In this document: in pieces, positions 43,064-51,281 of the stretch | Position numbering within the stretch: the stretch's first letter is position 1 | Layout of the letters: every line of letters begins with the position of its first letter | Assembly (NCBI GenBank): GCA_020636435.1 | Contig: JACJXX010000002.1 | Coordinates: forward strand, 4,340,001-4,404,000 | Direction of reading: 5' to 3' | Length of the DNA stretch: 64,000 nt | From: Lewinellaceae bacterium | GTDB taxonomy: Bacteria > Bacteroidota > Bacteroidia > Chitinophagales > Saprospiraceae | The notes under the pieces: model-generated | What the model was told of the DNA's origin: nothing | Database searches by the model: none | The model's input: only the letters and a program-made list of their open reading frames with translations | Made by a program: the position numbers and the translations under genes

Positions 43064-43378
43064 TCAATCAGGCAACATATTCCACAGCCGGTTGCGGATC
43101 ATCCTGGTTTCCTCCAAAGCAGCCCTTCCGGCCGTCGTAAGCTGGTAAATCCGCTTCCGGCGGCCGCCTCTCGTTTTCGTCGCTCCCCCTAGTTCCGATT
43201 CGACATAACCTTTTTCTTCCAGCCGGTACAAAGCACTGTGCACCGGGCTCAATGAAACGCTCCGTCCGGTTTGCTTTTCGATCTCTTCCGCTACGGCCAC
43301 GCCATAAGCCTCGTCTGTCAGGATACCCACGACCAGCAACACCAGTTCTTCGAATTCGCCTAAATGGGTTCCTTTCAT
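43064..43378 (-). CDS. PadR family transcriptional regulator
   Basis: A 104-residue winged-helix repressor. LGEFEELVLLVVGILTDEAY starts the wHTH. Recognition region: VSLSPVHSALYRLEEKGYVE; wing: RRKRIYQLTTAGRAALEE. The C-terminal dimer helix is short, as in the subgroup-2 PadR proteins. It precedes the MacB-like gene by 27 bases on the same strand, so it probably controls that operon in response to an efflux substrate. Confidence 0.94.
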   Translation of the reverse strand: MKGTHLGEFEELVLLVVGILTDEAYGVAVAEEIEKQTGRSVSLSPVHSALYRLEEKGYVESELGGATKTRGGRRKRIYQLTTAGRAALEETRMIRNRLWNMLPD

Positions 43379-43436
43379 TAAGTTTATTTTATGCCTAAAT
43401 GTAAAACAAATGTGGGGAATAAAAAAGAGGGCTTAG

Positions 43437-43459
43437 GATTTTTGATTTGCGATTTTTGC
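43437..43459. repeat. Heptamer array (GATTTTT/GATTTGC)
   Basis: GATTTTT, GATTTGC, GATTTTT, then GC. Same family as 25668-25744 and 52354-52399; it ends 13 bases before the stop of the minus-strand GreA-like gene. Confidence 0.75.
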
Positions 43460-43472
43460 GAAGGATTCTCTT

Positions 43473-43934
43473 CTAAACCACCTCTTCCACCACATAACTT
43501 CTCCCCTGAAAAGGAAATTCCTCCCTCGCCCTCTTCCCCTTCAGCAGTTGCCCCAGCGGAGACTCCAGGGAAATGGCGAAAAAAACATCCTCTCCCAATG
43601 TGACCCTGCCCAGCCCCACCGACAGGTAGAAATTGCCGTGGTTGGTAATCGCCAGGCTGCCCGGCGCGGCCGTTTCGCTGCGCTGCCCGGGCCGCAGTTG
43701 CGCCAGTTGGTTTTTCAGGGCTATGGCCTTCAGCAGTTGTACCTTGTTTCGTTCCTGTTCCTGCTGCATCATCGCCCGGCCGGTCTCGTATTTGTCGCCG
43801 GCGCTGCTTTTGGTTTCGGTGTTGCCGGCTTCCTGAGCGGCTTCCAGGGCGGCGCGGGCGGTGACGATGCTTTGGGCAGCCTGCGCCAGGCAGTGTTCGT
43901 ATAGTTTGGTTTTGATGTGTTCGAAGTTGCTCAT
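43473..43934 (-). CDS. GreA/GreB-like small protein
   Basis: A 153-residue cytosolic protein. The coiled N-terminal part (HCLAQAAQSIVTARAALEAA, then ETKSSAGDKYETGRAMMQQE) and the C-terminal FKBP-like segment (LSVGLGRVTLGEDVFFAISL, ESPLGQLLKGKRAREEFPF) match a Bacteroidota family with a GreA/GreB C-terminal fold. The family is often mis-labelled '3-oxoacyl-ACP synthase'. The acidic tip of true Gre factors is not obvious, so transcript cleavage is uncertain. ATG at 43934 is preferred to the upstream in-frame TTG-type start because residues before it are not conserved-looking. Confidence 0.8.
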   Translation of the reverse strand: MSNFEHIKTKLYEHCLAQAAQSIVTARAALEAAQEAGNTETKSSAGDKYETGRAMMQQEQERNKVQLLKAIALKNQLAQLRPGQRSETAAPGSLAITNHGNFYLSVGLGRVTLGEDVFFAISLESPLGQLLKGKRAREEFPFQGRSYVVEEVV

Positions 43935-43979
43935 TTCTAATAGACAGGATTCCAAAATTTACAGAATTAACAGGATAAA

Positions 43980-44153
43980 TGCCTTTGTCGTCGGTCAGCT
44001 TTCGGATGTTGCCACTCGTCAAATCCTCTACATACCCTTTGCTACTTCGTAGAAACTGTTGCCGTCGGGCGCCCAGAGCATCCGCTGGGCAGAGAGGGGC
44101 ACACAGAGGCACAGAAGGAGGAAGGCGTTAGTGATACGTGTGAGGGCATTCAT
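43980..44153 (-). pseudogene. N-terminal remnant of an S9 (DPP-IV-like) peptidase
   Basis: ATG 44153 begins a signal peptide (TNAFLLLCLCVPLSAQ), then RMLWAPDGNSFYEVAKG, a typical first strand of an S9/DPP-IV propeller, then a TAG stop. One base later the other frame continues DLTSGNIRKLTDDKG, a matching next strand. A frameshift and truncation leave about 55 codons. It cannot make an enzyme. The remaining 44154-44360 shows no gene. Confidence 0.5.
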
Positions 44154-44360
44154 GTTGGAAGTTGGTTTGGTGCAGGTTCGCAGGGCTATTCTGGCAATGT
44201 CTTCATTTCCAGGAAAGCTATCTTCTTTGCACCATAATTCCGTTGTAACATAATTGACTCTAATAGAGTTGATGCGTTGGGGGAAATTATTTTTCCACCC
44301 TTTCGCCGCCCGCCCTGTTATAAAAAGAGCCGTTCAGGCTCGCTTTTTCTTTGCCTTTTT

Positions 44361-44519
44361 ACCCTTCCACACGACTTTACTGTCCATTCTGGCTTGTCCT
44401 TTTTGCGCCATGCTGCGTTGCTCATCACTCAGGTAGCTTTGGCTATCCTCATTCTTCGCGCCTTGCCTGGCACAAAAATTACTGCGCCATAATTGTACAC
44501 TTTATTCTTTCCTCGTGCC
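44361..44519. mobile_element. MITE-like element, copy 3, left end degenerate
   Basis: From ACTGTCCATTCTGG (44379) to CGTGCC (44519) the sequence matches copy 2 without indels. The first 18 bases are unlike the consensus, so the left inverted repeat is lost. Right flank TTA. It ends 37 bases before the next start codon and probably provides its promoter region. Confidence 0.85.
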
Positions 44520-44556
44520 TTACCGCAAAAAACATTACCTTCCAGGCAAAAAAACG

Positions 44557-45303
44557 ATGAAACTCAAAACCCTGCTAATCACTGCGCTAGCCACCGCTCT
44601 TGGCATTTTCGCCTGCACCACCAAGCCCGGGTTTTCCTCCGAAAGGTTGAATGACAAAATAAAGCTCGCCGTTGCCGACTGGCAGAACATGAGCGCCAAT
44701 GCCAACCTCGAACCCGAAAGCATCAAAAGCTGGGTGCCGGAGAGCGGCATCAGGGGAAGGTACCAGATCGCCAAACAGGTGTTGAGCAAGTCCGTCCTGG
44801 AGAGCATCCTGGGAGAAAAGGCCTTTCTAAGCGGCCCTCATGAGGATGGCATGGATTACAACAGTTCCCGGAAATTTGGCCGGTACAACCCGAAGTTTTT
44901 GGCCAGCCTGCAAAAAAACCTGGCCAGCCTGTACCGCAATAAGATTTTCGTGGATTACGCCCAGGCCTTGTACGACAGCGAGCTGAAGCAGTACCTGCGT
45001 ACTTACTACCTGGCCTACGAGGTAGGCGCCAACAACCAGGAAGCAATGGACAATTATTCAGCGATCCTTGCCACTGAGCCTAAACAGTATTCCGAGAGCA
45101 CTTTTCTGTCCGAACCGAGTTATTATTTGCAGGAAGCGTTCCGGGGTTTTGCCGAGTCCATCGAGGCGGAAGGCTACGATGTGTACGAAGGCTTCACCTG
45201 TCCCGGTTTTTGGGTCAGGCGGTCCATTGACGGAACGGCCGACGAGTTTTATCAACTGCTGACCCTGACGATCAAAACTTTTGACCCTGAATTTCTGGAA
45301 TGA
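44557..45303 (+). CDS. Hypothetical lipoprotein
   Basis: A 248-residue lipoprotein (signal ends ALGIFAC, Cys20) with helical segments (LAVADWQNMSANANLEPES, LSKSVLESILGEKAFLSG, IFVDYAQALYDSELKQYLRT) and two further cysteines near the end (FTCPGFWVRRSIDG). No family recognised. The entire upstream 37 bases plus MITE copy 3 must contain its expression signals. The start chosen is the ATG before KLKTLLITALATALG; the longer frame begins inside the MITE and is rejected. Confidence 0.72.
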   Translation: MKLKTLLITALATALGIFACTTKPGFSSERLNDKIKLAVADWQNMSANANLEPESIKSWVPESGIRGRYQIAKQVLSKSVLESILGEKAFLSGPHEDGMDYNSSRKFGRYNPKFLASLQKNLASLYRNKIFVDYAQALYDSELKQYLRTYYLAYEVGANNQEAMDNYSAILATEPKQYSESTFLSEPSYYLQEAFRGFAESIEAEGYDVYEGFTCPGFWVRRSIDGTADEFYQLLTLTIKTFDPEFLE

Positions 45304-45437
45304 TCATGCTATGGGCCGTGTAAAAATGGAAAGGTGCAAATGTGTAAAAGAGAATGGTTCCCGGCCATTTACCCGTTTACACCTTTTCACAGATAACCCC
45401 CAAAATGCCCCGCCCTGTCACATTACTGAATAGCGCT

Positions 45438-45767
45438 CTACATCCTCCCCTTCGCCGCCGCCAGCGCCCGCTCCGCCCAGCGCGTCAATTCCTCCCGGTC
45501 CTCCACCACATCCACCGGCACGCAGTAGTAAGAAGGAGGCGTTTTCGCTTTTTTATTGCCGTGGGAGAAGGGCTTCATCCCCTGCTCTTCGTATAAGGGG
45601 CGGGTCTCGTCATCCACTTTGAGGTGCAGCTCGCCGTACATGATGCCGCCGAACATGACGCCATCCTTGTAGAAGCCGGCGCCGCCGAACATCTTCTTGT
45701 ACGTCACCTCCCCGAAGTCGGAGAACTGGTCCATGAGGAAGTCGAGGTAGTCCTGGGAAACAGCCAT
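45438..45767 (-). CDS. TfoX/Sxy N-terminal domain protein
   Basis: A 109-residue protein of the TfoX N-terminal domain type. Seen: DFLMDQFSDFGEVTYKKMFG, then GGAGFYKDGVMFGGIMYGEL and LHLKVDDETRPLYEEQGMKP. In some proteobacteria TfoX activates competence genes, but single-domain versions elsewhere have no proven role. It is 4 bases downstream of the lipoprotein gene on the same strand, so the two are probably co-transcribed. Confidence 0.92.
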   Translation of the reverse strand: MAVSQDYLDFLMDQFSDFGEVTYKKMFGGAGFYKDGVMFGGIMYGELHLKVDDETRPLYEEQGMKPFSHGNKKAKTPPSYYCVPVDVVEDREELTRWAERALAAAKGRM

Positions 45768-45771
45768 TTCA

Positions 45772-46197
45772 TTAATTGGTTTGGAACACTGAATATGCTA
45801 CCTTCACTACATAATCTTCCGGATTGGGCATCACGTTCTGTTCCGGATAAGGGTTCAGGGAAAGCAGCTTGAACCGGTAACCCATGGCGGCAGCTTCGCT
45901 TCCGCAGGCGCCGTCCTCTTCGAAGCAGAGGCCCTTTGCCGTCAGTTCAATGGTTTCGGTAGCGCCGCCTTTAGCGACGGCAAGCGTCACCCTGGCTTCT
46001 CCGGCAGTCACGCACTGTACATCTTTGGGGCAGCGGCTGTCGTTCGCTTCGCTGAAGGTAAGTTTCATCTTTTCTCCGGGGGCCTCTGCGGTTTCTCCGT
46101 ATTTGACCTCCAGTACCTTTTCAGAATCGTTGGGTTGGCTCGGCGGGCAGGCAGTGCCCAGCAGCAACAATAACGTGAAGAATGCTAACTTTTTCAT
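45772..46197 (-). CDS. Small lipoprotein with cysteine-paired beta domain
   Basis: A 141-residue lipoprotein (LLLLGTAC, Cys17). The mature part reads EVKYGETAEAPGEKMKLTFS, then ANDSRCPKDVQCVTAGEARV with two close cysteines, and a second pair in GLCFEEDGACGSEAA. The beta-rich pattern resembles a small Ig-like or protease-inhibitor-like fold found in Bacteroidota; no name assigned. ATG at 46197 lies 17 bases from MITE copy 4, whose right-to-left reading would form an N-terminal extension if an earlier start were used; rejected. Confidence 0.75.
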   Translation of the reverse strand: MKKLAFFTLLLLLGTACPPSQPNDSEKVLEVKYGETAEAPGEKMKLTFSEANDSRCPKDVQCVTAGEARVTLAVAKGGATETIELTAKGLCFEEDGACGSEAAAMGYRFKLLSLNPYPEQNVMPNPEDYVVKVAYSVFQTN

Positions 46198-46213
46198 GAC
46201 AGTTGGGGTTTTA

Positions 46214-46399
46214 GGCACGACGAAAGAATAAACTGTCCATTCTGGCTTGTACTTTTTGCGCCATGCTCCGTTGCTCCCCGACCCTTCGGGTGCGGGGCAG
46301 GCTATCACTCAGGTAGCTTTGGCTATCCTCATTCTTCGCGCCTTGCCTGGCACAAAAATTACTGCCCCATAATTGAACACTTTATTCTTTCCTCGTGCC
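46214..46399. mobile_element. MITE-like element, copy 4, with 27-bp internal insertion
   Basis: Both ends intact (GGCACG...CGTGCC), flanked by TTA on both sides (46211-46213, 46400-46402). Length 186: a 27-base insertion containing CCCCGACCC-TTCG-GGTGCGGGG, itself a hairpin, lies after CATGCTCCGTTGCT. The rest matches copy 1. The region after it to 46594 shows no gene. Confidence 0.88.
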
Positions 46400-46595
46400 T
46401 TATTGGAAAATCGGATTTGAGACGTAATCGGCTACCGGCTAAGGCTGGACAAGTTCGAAGGTCAATTGTTCGGAGTTCAAGGATCGACAGCCCTCGGTAA
46501 CCCATTGACTGCCAAAACTGCCCGGTGCTAGACTGGTAGCCACGTAATCTAAAAAACTCTTGTTTTGCAAGGTATAAAGTTGGACCTCCTTTGCC

Positions 46596-46684
46596 CCCGT
46601 ACACCGTACACCCGTACACCGTACACCGTACACCCGTACACCGTACACCGTACACCCGTACACCGTACACCGCACACCCGTACA
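46596..46684. repeat. Tandem array of CCGTACA/CCCGTACA (12 units)
   Basis: Twelve units alternating 7 and 8 bases in a recurring 8-7-7 pattern. The same heptamer word appears inside the element at 26063-26187. Confidence 0.88.
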
Positions 46685-46717
46685 CCCACAGGCTCCCGCT
46701 TTGCCTCCCCCCCCTGC

Positions 46718-47755
46718 CTATGCCCTCACAACCTCTTCCTCCTCCATTTTGGCCAGCGCCTCTTCTGCATCGCGGTAGCCGGCTTTCATGCGCTCTTGGA
46801 TGCGTTTTCGGCTAAAGTCGAAGGGGCCGGTGACGATCTCCGGATCCTTGTTCTCGATGCAGATGATCTGCTGGAGGGCCATGTACTGCTGCAGGCGCCG
46901 GTAGCCGGGCAGCGCCTGTATTTCGGCGGTAGTTTCCGGATCATCGATGGAATCCAGCAATTGGTTGATGCGGTTGACCACAACAACGTATTCGTTAACG
47001 TGTTCGGCAGTCTCGACGTCGTGGGTGAGTTTGCCGGCGAACACCATCTCCAGAATGCGGTCGAAGACCTGGTTCATATTGGTGGGCACATCGCCCTGGT
47101 TGGGAAACAGCTTCACTACGAACAGGCGTTTGCGGACGGAAGGGCTGGGGTCGAGCCGCTCGATAGCCGGCAGGAGCGGCGTGTTGTTGAACAAGCCGCC
47201 ATCCCAGTAATATTCGTTGCCGATCTGCGTCATCGGGAAGCCGGGCGGCAAGCTGCCGCTGGCCAGGATGTGATCGGGAATGAGCCCGCCGGGGCCTTGG
47301 TTTTCGAATACCTCGACATTGCCCGTCCGGATGTTGGCGGCAGTAACCGCAACCTTCGTCTTGCTTTGATTCAGCTTTCTGAAATCGATGTATTTATTCA
47401 AGACCTCCCGCAAGGGGCTGGTATCGTATATGCTCGTCCAGAAAGGCCAGCCCGCCAGCCCGGCCCGCATCTGATAGAAACCCGGATTGCCGAAAATGGA
47501 TAAATAAGGCTCTATAGCTTCCGGCACCGGGAAGGGAGATGTAACCGTAAATTCCTCCCACATTGCTTTGAGCGTGGCCAGAGGAGCTTCCCTCCCGCCC
47601 ACCAGGGCAGCGGCATTGATAGCCCCGATCGACACCCCGGTGACCACCTCCGGCTTAAAGCCGGGGTATTCCATCAATCGTTCGATCACGCCTACTTCGT
47701 AAGCGCCGAGGGCGCCGCCGCCCTGGAGTATGAGCGCATCTTGAGTCTTTTTCAT
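46718..47755 (-). CDS. Patatin-like phospholipase
   Basis: A 345-residue lipid acyl hydrolase. The oxyanion-hole motif QGGGALGAYEVG (11-22), nucleophile elbow GVSIG with Ser42 and the Asp185 of the catalytic dyad in WDGGLFNN are all present. Other family features: GFYQMRAGLAGWPFW, NVEVFENQ, ASGSLPPGFP. No signal peptide, so cytosolic or peripheral. It may act on phospholipids or storage lipids. Followed by a 90-base gap to the next gene upstream on the same strand. Confidence 0.94.
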   Translation of the reverse strand: MKKTQDALILQGGGALGAYEVGVIERLMEYPGFKPEVVTGVSIGAINAAALVGGREAPLATLKAMWEEFTVTSPFPVPEAIEPYLSIFGNPGFYQMRAGLAGWPFWTSIYDTSPLREVLNKYIDFRKLNQSKTKVAVTAANIRTGNVEVFENQGPGGLIPDHILASGSLPPGFPMTQIGNEYYWDGGLFNNTPLLPAIERLDPSPSVRKRLFVVKLFPNQGDVPTNMNQVFDRILEMVFAGKLTHDVETAEHVNEYVVVVNRINQLLDSIDDPETTAEIQALPGYRRLQQYMALQQIICIENKDPEIVTGPFDFSRKRIQERMKAGYRDAEEALAKMEEEEVVRA

Positions 47756-47846
47756 TGGAAAGGCTTATGAGGATTAAATAACAGGGCATGTTATGACAAT
47801 TTGAGCAAAAGTGCAATGATTTTTATTAACCTCGCAGGCCTAACTC

Positions 47847-48983
47847 TTACTTCAAATCCCCTCCCCGCTCCAGGACATCCAGGCGTTCGAGCAAAAACTC
47901 AAAGTCCACATGTTCCCTGATGAGCGAAATGGCCTTTTTGATCTTCCAGGGGGTGCGGGTATTGATCTTCACCTCGATCCGGCTGATCTTGACCACCGAG
48001 CCATAGGTATCCAGGATGGTGGTCAGGATGGGGATTTCATTGTCGAGCAGATACGGGTGGTGAATGTCCTCCAGTTTGTACCAGTTTTCATGCCGGCCGT
48101 CGCCGGTGACGATGACGCCGGAAAGAGGCGACTTGGCGAGTTTTTTCACTTTGGCGATGGCATGAATCTTGTCGATGGCCTCCGCCATGCGTTTATAGCT
48201 CACCACCAGGAGGATGTTGCGGAACGTATTGAACTCGTCGATATCGACGAGAGAGCCGGCGATGATGTCCTCTACGCGGTTGGAGAGCCGATGTTCATTG
48301 ACGATCACCTTTCCATTGACGGCCTGGTTGATGGTTTCCAGGATGGGGAAGGACAAGGATTTGTCGTAGGGCACCACTCCCAGCAGCGGCATCCCCATCT
48401 GGCCGAGTTTAATGGAGAGGTAATGCTGAATCTCTTCGTGTTTTTCCGGGATAACCTTATTGACGATAACGCCCAGGATGGGCAGGTTTTTCTCCCGGAA
48501 GAGCGCCGTGCTCATGTGCAGGCGGTCGATGGTGCGCCCCACGCCGCCTTCCACCACCATAATGATGCCGGCTCCCAGCAACTCCGCCACATCGGCATTC
48601 GATAAATTGACGACGCTGCCTACTCCGGGGTGGCCTGTACCTTCGTATACCATGATGTCGTTCTCCGCCTCCAGTTGAGAAGCGGCATCCTGCAGAAGGC
48701 CAGGGTAGTGAAATTGAGTGGGGTCATCCAGAAACGCTTTGGTCGCCCCGCGGGCGAGAACCACCGGGCTGTGGATTTCCGGAATGATGTCGAAACCCAC
48801 AACCTGGGCAAAGAGCACGGCGTCTTTGTCGGCGATCTTGCCGTCGACAGTCAGGTATTCCTGGCCGACCGGCTTGCAGTAGCCGGTTCGGAACCCCCTC
48901 TGCCGAAGGTTGGTGACGATGCCCAGCGTAGAAGTCGTTTTGCCTACGTGTTGCCCGGTGGCGGCAACATAGATTTTCTTCAT
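47847..48983 (-). CDS. BioD-like P-loop protein with DRTGG domain
   Basis: A 378-residue cytosolic protein. The N-terminal part resembles dethiobiotin synthetase (ATGQHVGKTTSTLGI with Walker A at residues 10-17; GYCKPVGQEYL; VYEGTGHPGVGSVVNLSNAD). The C-terminal part has the DRTGG-type domain (VIVTGDGRHENWY and ILTTILDTYGSVVKISRIEV), as in the N-terminal region of long phosphotransacetylases. The catalytic Pta part is absent, so it probably acts as a regulator or a novel ligase. Biotin synthesis is not implied because no bio genes are adjacent. Confidence 0.85.
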   Translation of the reverse strand: MKKIYVAATGQHVGKTTSTLGIVTNLRQRGFRTGYCKPVGQEYLTVDGKIADKDAVLFAQVVGFDIIPEIHSPVVLARGATKAFLDDPTQFHYPGLLQDAASQLEAENDIMVYEGTGHPGVGSVVNLSNADVAELLGAGIIMVVEGGVGRTIDRLHMSTALFREKNLPILGVIVNKVIPEKHEEIQHYLSIKLGQMGMPLLGVVPYDKSLSFPILETINQAVNGKVIVNEHRLSNRVEDIIAGSLVDIDEFNTFRNILLVVSYKRMAEAIDKIHAIAKVKKLAKSPLSGVIVTGDGRHENWYKLEDIHHPYLLDNEIPILTTILDTYGSVVKISRIEVKINTRTPWKIKKAISLIREHVDFEFLLERLDVLERGGDLK

Positions 48984-49157
48984 GGCGGCTATTTTTATAT
49001 CCGGCTAAAGTTAACCGTTTCCGGAGATTTTCCGGTGCGGGAGGGTGTCAATTTTGAAATGCGCCGGCCGGCTTTCACGCGGCGGCGCATAGCCCATGCC
49101 CTATTGGGCCTCAACTCTTCCCGCTTTTAGGCGAGCCTTAAACCTTGTGATGCAGCA

Positions 49158-50672
49158 TCAGGCCAACTGCTTCAGCGCCGCCCGGTTGATCTTGCCGGTA
49201 TCGTTTTTGGGCAGTTCTTCGACAAAGATGATGTATTTGGGCGCCTTGAACCGGGCCAGCAGGTTGCGGCAGAGGCCCTGGAGGTCCGCCTCGGAGACCT
49301 CGACGTCCGGCCGGCGCACCACAAAGGCTTTGCCTACCTCGCCCCATTTCGCGTCCGGCACCCCTATCACCGCCGCTTCCGAGACCCCGGCGTGGGTTTG
49401 CAATACGCGTTCTACTTCCGCCGGATAGACATTTTCTCCACCGGAGATGAACATGTTCTTAATGCGGTCGACGACAAACAAGTACCCTTGCTCATCGAGG
49501 CGGACCATGTCGCCGGTGTGGAACCACCCCTCCGTAATGGCCCGGCGGGTGGCCTCCTCGTTGCGCCAGTAGCCGGGCGTCACCATAGGGCCGCGCAACA
49601 GCAATTCTCCGGGCGTATTTTCGGGCATTTCCCTGCCCTCGCTATCCACGATCCGGATATCTACATAAAAATTGGGGCGCCCGATCGATCCCTTTTTCCG
49701 GATGGCGTCATTCTGGTGCAGAGAGGTGAGGTTGGGGCCCACTTCCGTCATACCGTAGCCTTGCCGGACTGCAACCCCCTTGGCATATTGCCAGCGCTCG
49801 ATGAGCGGTATGGGCATGGGCTCCCCGCCGACGATGATGTAATACAGGCTGGGAAAGGTTGCTTCCTCAAACTCCGGGACTTCGGCCATCATTTTGAGCA
49901 TGGTCGGCACCCCCATGAACAGGGTGACGTCTTCCTCCTGAAGCAGGCGAAGCACCGTCGACGCGTCGAACTTCTTCACCATGCAGGTATAGGCGCCATG
50001 GTGGAGGAAGGGAGTAGTAAGCACGTTCCACCCCCCGGTATGGAAGGGCGGCATCACGTTTACGGTACGGCTTTCCGTGTTGATGATCAGGCTCATGGCG
50101 GTGTTGATGCTGTTCCAGAACAACATCTTATGGCTGTAGATGGCCCCCTTGGGAAAACCGGTGGTGCCCGAGGTATATAAAATAAAAATGGGGTCGTCTT
50201 CTTCTAGCGGCTGCCCGGGGAAAGGCGCTTCGTGGTTGCCTTCTTTTGACTTGTGGCAAAAAGCGGCAAGCTCTTCCAGAGGCCAGTAGTGCGGAATGCT
50301 GGCAAAAGCGGGTGCCTCCTGAAGGATGGAGGTGAACTTTTTCTCGCAGATGGCCAGCGAAGGCGCCGAATCCCGGAGCAGGTAGTCGGCCTCCGCGCTG
50401 GCCAGGCGGTAATTCAGGGGCACCAGGATGCAACCCATCTTTTGGGCGGCTGCGAAAAGGGCGATGTACTCCAGGCAATTTTCCGCCAGAATGGCAATAC
50501 GGCTGCCTTTTTCTATGCCGTAATGATCCCGCAAATGAAAGGCAAGGCGATTCCCCAGGCGGTGTAGCTCTCCGTAGGTGAAGCTGTGGCCGCTCTCGTA
50601 TTCTTTTACCGCCACCTTGTTGGGGCTGTAAACAGCCCATTTGGCGATCCAGTCTGTTTGTGGTTGGCGCAT
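49158..50672 (-). CDS. AMP-forming long-chain acyl-CoA synthetase-like enzyme
   Basis: A 504-residue ANL-superfamily enzyme that should activate a fatty or other carboxylic acid with ATP and CoA. Motifs: P-loop YTSGTTGFPKGA, A5 QGYGMTEVGP, A7 HTGDMVRLDEQGYLFVVDR, hinge IKNMFISGGENVYPAEVE, and A10 LPKNDTGKINR with the catalytic Lys. Start is ATG 50672. Translation from further upstream would run through a CGGTTGT heptamer array and is rejected. The array starts 9 bases before the ATG. Substrate length unknown. Confidence 0.93.
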   Translation of the reverse strand: MRQPQTDWIAKWAVYSPNKVAVKEYESGHSFTYGELHRLGNRLAFHLRDHYGIEKGSRIAILAENCLEYIALFAAAQKMGCILVPLNYRLASAEADYLLRDSAPSLAICEKKFTSILQEAPAFASIPHYWPLEELAAFCHKSKEGNHEAPFPGQPLEEDDPIFILYTSGTTGFPKGAIYSHKMLFWNSINTAMSLIINTESRTVNVMPPFHTGGWNVLTTPFLHHGAYTCMVKKFDASTVLRLLQEEDVTLFMGVPTMLKMMAEVPEFEEATFPSLYYIIVGGEPMPIPLIERWQYAKGVAVRQGYGMTEVGPNLTSLHQNDAIRKKGSIGRPNFYVDIRIVDSEGREMPENTPGELLLRGPMVTPGYWRNEEATRRAITEGWFHTGDMVRLDEQGYLFVVDRIKNMFISGGENVYPAEVERVLQTHAGVSEAAVIGVPDAKWGEVGKAFVVRRPDVEVSEADLQGLCRNLLARFKAPKYIIFVEELPKNDTGKINRAALKQLA

Positions 50673-50681
50673 TGGTTTTAA

Positions 50682-50723
50682 CGGTTGTCGGTTGTCGGTT
50701 GTCGGTTGTCGGTTGTCGGTTGG
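50682..50723. repeat. Heptamer array (CGGTTGT x6) in the acyl-CoA synthetase leader
   Basis: Five exact CGGTTGT and one CGGTTGG. On the minus strand it is read as CCAACCGACAACC just before the ATG at 50672. Confidence 0.85.
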
Positions 50724-50912
50724 GCTAACAAACAACCATCAACCAACAACGGACAATCCCATTACAGGCAAAAAGCGGCGCTGGCAAAGGCCAGCCTGCG
50801 GCCTGGTTCGACGAAAAATACTAAATCTCCATCACTTAACCTGCCTTTTTCCCAGGTATCGTTAAACACCTTTTTCCTGGCAATAAAGTGACAAAAGTCA
50901 TCGCTACGGTTA

Positions 50913-50944
50913 TTGACTTATTCGCCCGTTGGCGCTTATCTTTG
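50913..50944 (+). promoter_or_regulatory. Canonical Bacteroidota vegetative promoter
   Basis: TTG (50913-50915) and TATCTTTG (50937-50944), spacer 21, matching the TTG-N(about 20)-TAnnTTTG rule for the Bacteroidota primary sigma factor. It lies 68 bases upstream of the 51012 gene. Confidence 0.75.
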
Positions 50945-51011
50945 CCGGTGTTACTTATTTAGATTAATTAAAGATAAGAGGCTCCAAGTGCCTCGTAAGG
51001 ACGCCAGAAAA

Positions 51012-51158
51012 ATGCAAGCCAGAAAAAACAGGATAGACACCGACCCCAGCGCCCTGCGCCTGCCTTTTCCTCTGCCCATCGTGGAGGCCAAGAAAAAAAA
51101 GAAGTGCTGCAAGAAGTTTAAAAAAGGAAAACGGTGCAGGAGCTGCCCGAATGGGTAG
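51012..51158 (+). CDS. Small basic cysteine-rich protein
   Basis: A 48-residue protein that ends in KKKKKCCKKFKKGKRCRSCP plus NG: a Lys/Arg-rich tail with four cysteines arranged CC and CxxC. The C-terminal pattern recalls short conserved proteins in Bacteroidota, but I do not know a function; a zinc- or nucleic-acid-binding role is plausible by composition only. ATG at 51012 is preceded by AAAGATAAGAGG-type purine-rich sequence and by a good promoter at 50913-50944. Confidence 0.65.
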   Translation: MQARKNRIDTDPSALRLPFPLPIVEAKKKKKCCKKFKKGKRCRSCPNG

Positions 51159-51180
51159 GAATGCCCGAAGGGCTGGTTAG

Positions 51181-51228
51181 ATTGCTGGATTGTTAGATTG
51201 TTAGATTGTTGGATTGTTAGATTGTTTT
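51181..51228. repeat. Octamer array (ATTGTTAG x6)
   Basis: ATTGCTGG, ATTGTTAG, ATTGTTAG, ATTGTTGG, ATTGTTAG, ATTGTTTT directly downstream of the small basic protein gene. Confidence 0.85.
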
Positions 51229-51281
51229 GGACTTTGGACGTTCTGGGAAATGCCCTTTGAGAGCCAGGTTTAAGGCGGAAA

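Noticed and set aside
46400..46594. Short frames between MITE copy 4 and the CCGTACA array as a gene remnant
   Set aside because: A few words look protein-like on the minus strand (FLDYVATSLAPGSFGSQWV), but no start, family or conserved motif could be named.
50881..50910. AGTGACA-N15-GTTATT as a further stress promoter
   Set aside because: The second box does not match GTCTTT; the adjacent TTG-N21-TATCTTTG explains transcription better.
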